A model generated the notes under the pieces. That model made no database searches, was not told the DNA's origin, and saw only the letters and a program-made list of their open reading frames with translations. Below, in pieces: positions 8,521 to 15,849 of a stretch of DNA of 64,000 bases. This DNA comes from DASQPR01 sp963797605 (GTDB lineage: Bacteria > Actinomycetota > Actinomycetes > Mycobacteriales > Micromonosporaceae): assembly GCA_963797605.1 (NCBI GenBank), contig CAWCPX010000017.1:372001-436000 (forward strand), given 5' to 3'. Position numbers and translations under genes: made by a program. Position 1 is the stretch's first letter, and every line of letters starts with the position of its first letter.

Positions 8521-8688
8521 GCGCCGCCGGAACCCGACACGCTTGGGCGACACGCCGATCGGCTCGGATTCCGGACGTGAGCGTCGTTTCCGTGGCTCCG
8601 CAATGACAGTGGTGTCGGAACTCCGGCGACTACCGTGTCGACACGCGACAAATCGGGCGCGACCCCGACGCCAGCCCGACCGCGGCCG

Positions 8689-8792
8689 AACCGCGAGCCG
8701 AACCGCGAGCCGAACGGCGAGCCCGAACCGTGAGCCCAACCGCGAGCCCAAACCGTGAGCCCAACCGCGAGCCCGAACCGCGAGCCCAACCG
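8689..8792. repeat. 12-bp tandem repeat
   Basis: About eight or nine units of AACCGCGAGCCC, with variants AACCGCGAGCCG and AACCGTGAGCCC, a few stretched to 13 bp. The non-integral spacing breaks any reading frame, so coding is unlikely. Confidence 0.8.
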
Positions 8793-8835
8793 GTTCGTCG
8801 CTTTCAGTAATCGTCGGAAAACGTCGGCATGCCGC

Positions 8836-8977
8836 GTCGAGGGACTTGCTATTGCTTACGTCAAAGCAACGGCAACCGACCGTGACAACGCAAAGATGTC
8901 CGATTCCCGCTCGTTTCGACAAACGCCCAGCCCGCAGCCCATGCCTCGCCGGCGTAAGCAACAACGAGCCCCCGACA
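8836..8977. mobile_element. MITE-like inverted-repeat element, copy 1
   Basis: The left arm GTCGAGGGACTTGCTATTGC continues TTACGTC. The reverse complement of the right arm reads GTCGGGGGCTCGTTGTTGCT, then TACG. The 142-base span encodes nothing convincing. An element with the same arms, and matching inner right-arm bases (CGCCGG), lies at 28928-29073. No target duplication was identified. Confidence 0.6.
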
Positions 8978-9105
8978 CAACCACAACGCCCGCGCGCCGC
9001 CCATCACACTCCGCAACAGGGACACCGCAGATAGACGACTACGAAACGTAACCGTGCGGCGCTGCCGTCAAACCGAGGTCCGATACAGCCGGGCACAGCG
9101 TGCGG

Positions 9106-10032
9106 TCACGCGCCGGCGAGTGCCGGGAGCGTCGTGGCGGTCAGGCGCTCGGACTCGACCCACAACCGGGCCGCAGCGTCGGCGTCGCGCATCCGCTTGT
9201 TGAGCTTCGCCGGCTTCGTCTCGCCGGTCAGCTCCATGAAGCCGCTCGGCCCGTAGTAGCCGCCGTTGACCGCGTCGGGGCTGGTCGCGGCGAAGAGCAT
9301 CGGTTCGGCGCCCTGCTCCGGCATCTGCGACGGCAGGATCGGCAGCCCGGTGAGGAAGCCGCGCTTCGGTTTGTCGCGGCCGAGGCTCGCACCAGCGGTC
9401 TGCAGGTTGGTGCGGGTGTAGCCGGGATGCGCGGCGTTGCTGATCAGGTGCCATCCGCGGGCCGTGGCGATGGCGGCGAGCTGCAGAGCCAGGAAGAGGT
9501 CGGCGAGTTTCGACTGCGCGTACGAGCGGGTCGGGCTGTAGCCGCGTTCCCACTGGAGGTCGTCGAACTTGATCCGGCCGAAGTTCGCGGTGCCACTGCT
9601 CATCGTGACGACCCGTGGCGCCGGAGCCGTAAGCAGCAGCGGCAACAGGCGCATCGTCAGGGCGAACGGTCCGAGGTAGTTGCTGCCGAACTGCAGCTCG
9701 AAGCCGTCGGCCGTGGTCATGCGGGTCGGTGGCGCCATCACGCCGGCGTTGTTGATCAGCACATCGAGCGGGACTCCGTCGGCGATCAACCCGTCGGCGA
9801 ACTCGCGCACGCTGCCGAGGTCGGCCAGGTCGATGCGGCGCACGTCGAGACTCGCGCCGGGATGAGCGGCGAGGATCTCGGCACGGGCGGACTCCCCTTT
9901 GGCGATCGTGCGGACGCCCATCACCACGTGCGCGCCTGCGGCGGCCAGGCGCTTGGCGGCCTCTTTGCCGGTGCCACTGTTGGCCCCGGTCACGACAATG
10001 AGTCTGCCGGCCTGGTCAGGCACCCTGTACAT
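9106..10032 (-). CDS. Short-chain dehydrogenase/reductase
   Basis: 308 residues from the ATG at 10032 (MYRVPDQAGRLIVVTGANSG), preceded by an AGGGGAG ribosome site. The cofactor motif TGANSGTGKEAAK is at about residues 15-27, the NNAG motif (LINNAGVM) near residue 95, the catalytic Ser in VVTMSSGTANFG and the active-site Tyr-Lys in RSYAQSKLADLFLALQL. This is the retinol-dehydrogenase/WW-oxidoreductase-like SDR type; the substrate cannot be named. It is divergent from a TetR gene, with two palindromes in the shared promoter region, so it is very likely that regulator's target. Confidence 0.88.
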   Translation of the reverse strand: MYRVPDQAGRLIVVTGANSGTGKEAAKRLAAAGAHVVMGVRTIAKGESARAEILAAHPGASLDVRRIDLADLGSVREFADGLIADGVPLDVLINNAGVMAPPTRMTTADGFELQFGSNYLGPFALTMRLLPLLLTAPAPRVVTMSSGTANFGRIKFDDLQWERGYSPTRSYAQSKLADLFLALQLAAIATARGWHLISNAAHPGYTRTNLQTAGASLGRDKPKRGFLTGLPILPSQMPEQGAEPMLFAATSPDAVNGGYYGPSGFMELTGETKPAKLNKRMRDADAAARLWVESERLTATTLPALAGA

Positions 10033-10072
10033 GATGTGCTCCCCTGATGTCGTACGCGCCCGCGATCGGATA

Positions 10073-10085
10073 AGACCGCCGGTCT
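10073..10085. promoter_or_regulatory. Short palindrome, candidate TetR operator
   Basis: AGACCGCCGGTCT is a 13-bp palindrome 41 bases upstream of the SDR start. Its outer AGACCG/CGGTCT bases match the ends of the larger palindrome at 10103-10139. Confidence 0.5.
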
Positions 10086-10102
10086 GATACATCCGACGCT
10101 AG

Positions 10103-10139
10103 CAGACCGCTGGTTTCTTATCAAGGAACCAGCGGTCTG
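10103..10139. promoter_or_regulatory. Long palindrome, TetR operator
   Basis: CAGACCGCTGGTT and AACCAGCGGTCTG form a perfect 13-bp inverted repeat separated by 11 bases, in the divergent promoter region of the SDR and TetR genes and 27 bases before the TetR start. The placement fits autorepression plus control of the SDR. Confidence 0.75.
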
Positions 10140-10166
10140 TACGATGAATCGCATGACGGAGGGCAC

Positions 10167-10850
10167 ATGACGTTTCCGGCCACGTTCCAGCGGGCCCGCA
10201 GTCAGGAGCAGCGCGAAGAGCGTCGCCGGGCGATCCTGGAGACGGCGGCGGCGATGGTGGCCGAGATGCCGGTCGCGGAGCTCAGCCTCAACGAGCTCAG
10301 CCGTCGCGTCGGACTCGCGAAGTCCAACGTGCTCCGTTACTTCGAGAGCCGCGAAGCCGTGCTGCTCGAACTGCTCGACGCCGCGTGGCACGACTGGCTC
10401 ACGCGACTGGCGGGTCTGTTGCCGCGGCACGTGACCGCGAGCGCCAGCCCGGAGCAGCGCGCCGCCGAGATCGCGGCCACGGTCACCGCGTCCCTCGTCG
10501 ACGATCGGTTGCTCTGTGAGCTGATGAGCGTGTCCGCCGCCGTGCTCGAACGCAACGTCTCCCCCGATGTCGCCCGGCGCTACAAGGTCGCCGCGATCGC
10601 GAACACGACGGCGTACGCGGATCTGATCCACGCTCAACTGCCCGAACTCAGTGCGCAGGGAGCCGGTTACTTCGCCGCCGGCACGGTCGTGTCGACGGCC
10701 GGGATCTGGCCGCTGGCTCAGCCGTCCGACGCGATGCTCCGGGTCTATGAGGATCCCGACATGGCCGTGCTCCGGCTCGATTTCGGCACCGGTCTCCGGG
10801 AGATGCTGACGACGCTGATCGCCGGCTGCCTGGTGCGGTGGCCGCAGTGA
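10167..10850 (+). CDS. TetR-family transcriptional regulator
   Basis: 227 residues. GGAGGG lies just before the ATG at 10167. The N-terminal helix-turn-helix is clear: RRRAILETAAAMVAEMPVAE, then LSLNELSRRVGLAKSNVLRYFESREAVLLELL at about residues 19-70. The remaining all-helical ligand domain resembles the TetR_C-type domain of SDR-linked repressors. It is divergent from the SDR gene and should bind the palindromes between them, probably released by a small hydrophobic ligand. Confidence 0.9.
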   Translation: MTFPATFQRARSQEQREERRRAILETAAAMVAEMPVAELSLNELSRRVGLAKSNVLRYFESREAVLLELLDAAWHDWLTRLAGLLPRHVTASASPEQRAAEIAATVTASLVDDRLLCELMSVSAAVLERNVSPDVARRYKVAAIANTTAYADLIHAQLPELSAQGAGYFAAGTVVSTAGIWPLAQPSDAMLRVYEDPDMAVLRLDFGTGLREMLTTLIAGCLVRWPQ

Positions 10851-10994
10851 CCGTTGCGACGGGTGTTGCCGCAGTGGCGTATAAGGATTCCAAACAACCG
10901 TTTTACCGGCATATAAGAGTGTTTTTCAGGTCCGGGACCGGGTAGCGTACGAGTCTTGCGGTTTCCTGCCGCATACCGGAGGGGGGAACGGCCT

Positions 10995-13073
10995 GTGGCT
11001 TCAGCAGCACAAGCCGTGGCCACTCGCCCTGCCCGCCGCCTGCACGGTCTGATTCATCCGGCCGTGCTCAACGTCGCGATGGTGATCCTCATCGTGGGCG
11101 TCCTGGTGAGTCAGGCGGGCAGCATCGCCTCGCAGGCGCACATTCCCGGCCTCTGGATCATGACGGGTCTCGGGGCCATCGCGGGCACGCAGGCGTTTGT
11201 CGGCGTCCGCGCGTTGCCCACGCCGATCATCGTCTGCCCGAGCATCTGTTTCACCTTCGCCGTCGTGCTGTGCTGGGGCTTTGGCCCGGCCGTGCTCGCA
11301 CAGGCGCTCGCGGTGTCGGTGGTCGCGTGGCGGCTCCGGCGCAGCGCACAGGAAGCCCTCGTCGCCCTGACGCAATACACGTTCGCCTTCGCCGCGGCCG
11401 CCCTCGTGCTGTGGTGGGGAAATCCTGACCCGCTGCACGACCACGGTGTCGAGCACATGGCCGCTGATGCGCTGACGGTCGTCGGGGCGGTTGGCGCGTG
11501 GCTGCTGGTGTTCGGGGTCACGTCCGTCGTGATGGGCCGGTTGCAGGGCACCTCGGTGCAGATGCTGCGCGACTCGGGTTCGCTACCGAGCCAGGTGCTG
11601 TTCAAGGCGGCGCTGGTCATGCTGAGCCCGGTGCTCGCCGTCGCCGCGCACATCAACATCGGCTTCGTGCCGCTCGTGTTCATCCCGCTCTACGCGGTGC
11701 AGCGCATGGCGAAACTGGCCACCCAACGCGACCGGGCCGCCCGCGTCGATCCGCTCACCGGACTGGTGAACCGCACCGGGTTGAAGAGGGCGTTCGCCGA
11801 ACTCACCGGCCCGCATCGGGACCCGGAGGTCCAGGTCAGTCTGCTGCTCGCCGATCTCGACGAGTTCAAGCACGTCAACGACGCCCTCGGGCACGAGGTC
11901 GGCGACCAGTTGCTCGTGGCCGTCGCTGATCGGCTCGCCGTGCTGCCACGGCACGGCGGCGAGATCGCGCGGCTCGGCGGCGACGAGTTCGCGTTCATCG
12001 CACCGGTCGGCAGCGCCGGGGAGGCCAACGACCTCGCCGCTGCGCTCGTCGACGCGCTCAGCGAACCGATCTCCCTCGATGGCTTGCAGGTCGACGTGAC
12101 GGCGTCCGTCGGCATCGCGATCCACAACGAGGGCGACGACTTTCCGACGCTCATGCGGCACGCGGACATCGCCATGTACGACGCGAAACGGCGCGGCAAC
12201 GACATCGCGGCGTACGAGCCGGCCGCCCACCAGGACAGCCTCGAACGGCTGGCTCTGCTCACCGACTTCCGGCGCGCGATCGAGACCCGCACCGGCGACG
12301 AGATCACCATGCACTACCAGCCGCAGGTCTGCCTCGTGACCGGCCACATCGAGGGCGTCGAGGCGCTGCTGCGGTGGCGGCACCCGAAGCTCGGTGAGAT
12401 CCGCACGCAGGACCTGATCTCGCTGGCCGAACGCAGTTCGGTGATGCACCTGCTGACGATGCGGGTCATCGACGACGTGATCGCGCAGGTGGCGGCGTGG
12501 ACGGCCGACGGCATCACGATGCGTACGTCGATCAACGTCAGCTCGCGCGACCTGTACGGCGACGACATCGTGACCCACCTGGCCAACCGGCTGGCAGAGC
12601 ACCATGTCGACGCGAGCCAGATCCAGATCGAGATCACCGAGAGCGCGCTGCTACGCGACCCGAGCCGCGTCTCCGGCACCGTCGCCCGCATCTGCAGCCT
12701 CGGCGTCTCGGTGTCGCTCGACGACTTCGGCACCGGCTACTCCTCGCTGCAGCATCTCCGGAAGCTGCCGATCAGCGAGATCAAAATCGACCGCTCGTTC
12801 GTCGGCGGGATGGCGAACAATCACGACGACGCCGCGATCGTGCGTTCCACCGTGGAGATGGCCCGCGCGCTCGGGCTGCGTACGGTCGCGGAGGGCGTCG
12901 AAACCGAGTACACCCGCCGGCTGCTCGCCGACGCCGGTTGCACGCTCGCCCAGGGATGGCTGACGGCGCACCCGATGCCGGCCGAACAACTGAGCCGCTG
13001 GTTGGCCGAGCAGACCGTGGCGGGGTCGGAGCACGAGTCGCAGCACGAGTCAGAGCCGGTCACGCTTCTCTGA
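10995..13073 (+). CDS. Membrane-bound GGDEF-EAL cyclic-di-GMP protein
   Basis: 692 residues from GTG 10995, which has GGAGGGGGG upstream; an in-frame TTG at 10956 would add 13 residues. Six to eight hydrophobic segments fill residues 20-240 and act as a membrane sensor, without a PAS domain. The GGDEF domain has an intact RLGGDEFAFI signature near residue 327; the I-site position holds RHGG instead of RxxD, so product inhibition is not expected. The EAL domain keeps VEALLRWRHP (about 454), DDFGTGYSSL and the KIDRSFV and AEGVET motifs. Both synthesis and hydrolysis of cyclic-di-GMP therefore look possible. The C-terminal tail is Glu/His/Ser-rich. Confidence 0.92.
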   Translation: MASAAQAVATRPARRLHGLIHPAVLNVAMVILIVGVLVSQAGSIASQAHIPGLWIMTGLGAIAGTQAFVGVRALPTPIIVCPSICFTFAVVLCWGFGPAVLAQALAVSVVAWRLRRSAQEALVALTQYTFAFAAAALVLWWGNPDPLHDHGVEHMAADALTVVGAVGAWLLVFGVTSVVMGRLQGTSVQMLRDSGSLPSQVLFKAALVMLSPVLAVAAHINIGFVPLVFIPLYAVQRMAKLATQRDRAARVDPLTGLVNRTGLKRAFAELTGPHRDPEVQVSLLLADLDEFKHVNDALGHEVGDQLLVAVADRLAVLPRHGGEIARLGGDEFAFIAPVGSAGEANDLAAALVDALSEPISLDGLQVDVTASVGIAIHNEGDDFPTLMRHADIAMYDAKRRGNDIAAYEPAAHQDSLERLALLTDFRRAIETRTGDEITMHYQPQVCLVTGHIEGVEALLRWRHPKLGEIRTQDLISLAERSSVMHLLTMRVIDDVIAQVAAWTADGITMRTSINVSSRDLYGDDIVTHLANRLAEHHVDASQIQIEITESALLRDPSRVSGTVARICSLGVSVSLDDFGTGYSSLQHLRKLPISEIKIDRSFVGGMANNHDDAAIVRSTVEMARALGLRTVAEGVETEYTRRLLADAGCTLAQGWLTAHPMPAEQLSRWLAEQTVAGSEHESQHESEPVTLL

Positions 13074-13091
13074 CGTGGACATGGACGTCGG

Positions 13092-14327
13092 TCATGCTTC
13101 GCCGAGTCGGTCGGCGTCGCGAGGCTCGCCGGGTTCGGTGCTTTCACCGGGTTCGGGGGGTTGGCTGGGTTCGCGCACCAAGCCGTACCCGGCGAGCAAG
13201 GTTATGAGCCCTGCCACCACGCCGAACACCGCGCACGCCGCCGCCCACGTCGAACCGCTGTGCTCGATCACCGCGCCGACGACGGCGGCTCCCGCCGAGA
13301 CGCCGGTCGTGAAGAGCGTCACCTCCCACGCGAACGCCTCCGTCGCCGTGCCCGGCGGAGCCAACCTGCCGACCATGAGAAACGTGACGGTGAGCAGCGG
13401 CGCCAGGAAGAGCCCGGTGGCCACCATGACGACCGCCATCAGGCCCGGAGCCGGTTGCAGCACCAGCAGGCCGTAACCGACGGCGAGACCGCACATGAAC
13501 ACGAGCACCCGGGCCCGCTCCGACATCCGCCACCGGCGGGCACCGTAGAGCAGCGCACCGATGAACGCCCCGGTCGCGTTCAGGGCGATCAGGGCGGGCG
13601 CGCCTCCGAACACGTGGTGGCGTTCGGCGTAGTCGACCGCGTAGACGTTCAGGACACCGACCGCGAAACCGGCTCCCACCAGCGACAACAGCAGGACGAC
13701 GAGCGGCCGGCTACGCAGCGCGCCGAGCCAGTGGCCGGCATGGCGCTCGCCGACCCAGGAGCGCGACGGCGTGGCCGTGGCGAAGACGGCGACGCCGACG
13801 ACGCCGAGAAGCGCGCCCACGATCAGCGTGCCGTTAGCGCGGAAGATCAGGATCGCGAGCGCGACGACGAGCGGCCCGGTGACGAAGATCAGCTCCTGCG
13901 CCGCGGAGTCGGTGGCGTACGCGCGTTCCAGGTCGTCCGGTGGCACCAAGGTCGGCCACAGCGTGCGCAGACACGGTTCCAGCGGTGGTGTCGCGGCGCC
14001 GGCGAGCGCGGCCCCGATCAGCACGAGCGGACGGGCGTGCGGTGCCAGCGCGATCAGAGCGAAGCCGGCACCGGAGGCGATGACGGTCGGCACCAGAATG
14101 CGTACCTGGCCGAAGCGGTCGACGAGGCGGCCACCGATCGGTGATCCGACGGCGCCGGAGACCGCGTACACGGCCACGGCGAGCCCGACGAACCCGTACG
14201 TCTGACCGGCGTGACGCAGCGCCAGCGGGATCGCGAGAGAAGCCATCGCGAACGGCAGCCGGCCGATCCACGAGCCGGCGAGGAGCCGGACGACGAACGG
14301 CTGACGAAAGAGGCTCCGATAAGACAC
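13092..14327 (-). CDS. MFS transporter
   Basis: 411 residues with 12 predicted membrane helices. The loop between helices 2 and 3 (GSPIGGRLVDRFGQVRILVP) is the major-facilitator motif A. The sequence starts MSYRSLFRQPFVVRLLAGSW, the form typical of actinobacterial MFS exporters. The C-terminal 30 residues are a Pro/Glu-rich cytosolic tail (EPGESTEPGEP). It is convergent with the GGDEF-EAL gene, 18 bases apart. No substrate is indicated; drug or metabolite efflux is the usual role for this subgroup. Confidence 0.88.
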   Translation of the reverse strand: MSYRSLFRQPFVVRLLAGSWIGRLPFAMASLAIPLALRHAGQTYGFVGLAVAVYAVSGAVGSPIGGRLVDRFGQVRILVPTVIASGAGFALIALAPHARPLVLIGAALAGAATPPLEPCLRTLWPTLVPPDDLERAYATDSAAQELIFVTGPLVVALAILIFRANGTLIVGALLGVVGVAVFATATPSRSWVGERHAGHWLGALRSRPLVVLLLSLVGAGFAVGVLNVYAVDYAERHHVFGGAPALIALNATGAFIGALLYGARRWRMSERARVLVFMCGLAVGYGLLVLQPAPGLMAVVMVATGLFLAPLLTVTFLMVGRLAPPGTATEAFAWEVTLFTTGVSAGAAVVGAVIEHSGSTWAAACAVFGVVAGLITLLAGYGLVREPSQPPEPGESTEPGEPRDADRLGEA

Positions 14328-14454
14328 GGCCCCATGATCGTTGATCGCGTAAGTGTCGGACTGCCTGGGACCCGGTTAAGTGCGGTCGTGTGGCTGATTC
14401 CGGGGATCAGAGGCAGCTAAGAGAGCGCACCTACGTTGATCACGACCGCCAGGA

Positions 14455-15261
14455 TCAGAGTTCGGCGGCGAAGAAGGCAGCCGAATCCGCGATGATGCCC
14501 GGCACGTCCGCGTACCCGGCAAAGCAGTGATCTGCTCCGGCGATCGGCCGATAGGTCGAGCGTTCGCCCGCCTTGAGCAGCAGTTCGTGCAGGCGCTCGC
14601 TGTGCGCCGGCGGCACCATCGTGTCGACGGCGCCGTGGATCAGCAGGAACGGCGGCGCGCCGGCGGACACCTGCGTGACGGCGCTGGCTTGGGCCGCCAA
14701 CTCCGGCACGTCCCTGGGCTGGGCGCCGAGGAGCGCACCGATGACCTCGTCCTCGTCATCACGATCGCCTCGGTTGCCGGCCAGCATGTCGGTCACCGGG
14801 TACCACCCGACGACCGCCGAAATCCGCGGATCGGTCAGACCGGCGAGCGCCGCGAGCGTGCCACCAGCCGATTCGCCCCACATGCCGATGCGGGCGCCGT
14901 CGATGCCGAGCACGTCCGCGTATTCCTGGAGGTAGTCGACGGCCGTGATGACGTCGTCGAGCTGCGCCGGGAAGATCGCCTCGCCGGAGAGCCGGTAGTC
15001 GATCGTGGCGCACCCGATCCCGGCCGCGATCAGCGCCTCGAACACCGAACCCGGCTCCATCGTCTCGGGCAGGTAGCGACGATCGCCGGACCAAAAGGCG
15101 CCGCCGTGGATCCACACGACCACCGGAGCAGCCTCGGAACCGGCGGGCATGTGCAGGTCGAGCAGCAGCGGGCGGAAGCCTTGGATCTCGGCGTAGGTGA
15201 TGCCGTCGTAGTGCACGGATCCGGAAGGAGTGTTGCGCGGTGAGACCGGCGGAAGACCCAT
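14455..15261 (-). CDS. Alpha/beta hydrolase, esterase (HSL/BD-FAE-like)
   Basis: 268 residues. The oxyanion motif VVVWIHGGAFWSGDRR is at about residues 45-60, the nucleophile elbow GMWGESAGGTLAAL near residue 129, the acid in HGAVDTMVPP and the catalytic His in AGADHCF. This HGG...GESAGG combination marks carboxylesterases that act on small acyl esters. There is no signal peptide, so it is cytoplasmic. It is divergent from ohr across a roughly 100-base promoter region. The natural substrate is not indicated. Confidence 0.87.
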   Translation of the reverse strand: MGLPPVSPRNTPSGSVHYDGITYAEIQGFRPLLLDLHMPAGSEAAPVVVWIHGGAFWSGDRRYLPETMEPGSVFEALIAAGIGCATIDYRLSGEAIFPAQLDDVITAVDYLQEYADVLGIDGARIGMWGESAGGTLAALAGLTDPRISAVVGWYPVTDMLAGNRGDRDDEDEVIGALLGAQPRDVPELAAQASAVTQVSAGAPPFLLIHGAVDTMVPPAHSERLHELLLKAGERSTYRPIAGADHCFAGYADVPGIIADSAAFFAAEL

Positions 15262-15364
15262 CCGGCGAGCGTACCCGCGTGGGAAATGTCACGTCGCGGA
15301 CCCGATCCGCATGTTCCTTACGTTGCTGCTGATGTAGGACGTGACCGACGAGAGGAATCCCCCC

Positions 15365-15784
15365 ATGCCGACGAAGATTCTCTACACCGCCGAAGCGCTG
15401 TCGACCGGCGATGGCCGCAGCGGGCACGTGACCAGCAGCGACAAGCGGATCGACCTCGACCTCGCACCGCCGGTCGAGATGGGCGGTTCCGGCGACGGCG
15501 CCAACCCCGAAGAGCTTTTCGCCGCCGGGTACGCCGCCTGTTTCCACAGCGCGCTGAACCTGCTCGCCCGCCGGGAGAAGTTCGACACCGAGGGATCCAC
15601 GGTGACCGCGCGCGTCGGCATCGGACCCGATGGTGCCGGATACGGTCTCGCCGTCACGCTGCTCGTGCATCTTCCCAACGTGCCGGCCGACCGGGCCCGC
15701 GAGGTGACCGAGGCCGCGCACCAGGTCTGCCCCTACTCGCGCGCCACACGCGGCAACATCGAGGTAGACCTTCAGATCATTTGA
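15365..15784 (+). CDS. ohr: Organic hydroperoxide resistance protein
   Basis: 139 residues from the ATG at 15365 (MPTKILYTAEA), with GAGAGG upstream; an in-frame ATG 8 codons earlier is less likely. The two redox cysteines that reduce organic peroxides are present in AAGYAACFHSAL and HQVCPYSRATRGNIEV, and the Arg-stabilising region PEELFAAGYA is kept. Ohr is a homodimeric thiol peroxidase reduced by lipoylated proteins. No OhrR/MarR regulator is adjacent. Confidence 0.93.
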   Translation: MPTKILYTAEALSTGDGRSGHVTSSDKRIDLDLAPPVEMGGSGDGANPEELFAAGYAACFHSALNLLARREKFDTEGSTVTARVGIGPDGAGYGLAVTLLVHLPNVPADRAREVTEAAHQVCPYSRATRGNIEVDLQII

Positions 15785-15849
15785 TCGGTACGTCGGTTGT
15801 TGTCAGACCCGGCGGTTAGCCTGTCATTTCGTTGATGGGGGGCGGTTCG

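Noticed and set aside
7900..8530. CRISPR array suspected from the regular repeats.
   Set aside because: Units are directly tandem without unique spacers and are only 17 bp long; no cas gene is in the window.
8078..8789. Long open frames on both strands across the 17-bp repeat block, giving Gly/Trp/Arg or Pro/Thr/Arg repeat proteins.
   Set aside because: All frames stay open simply because the 17-bp G-rich unit lacks stops; there is no ribosome site and the 12- and 13-bp steps break any frame.
10851..10994. Riboswitch upstream of the GGDEF-EAL gene.
   Set aside because: No recognisable cyclic-di-GMP aptamer core was seen in the short leader.
11583..12605. 340-codon frame opposite the GGDEF-EAL gene.
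   Set aside because: Antisense shadow of a gene with intact catalytic motifs.
14328..14454. Palindromic regulatory site between the MFS and esterase genes.
   Set aside because: Only short scattered GTTGATC matches; no symmetric operator can be defined.
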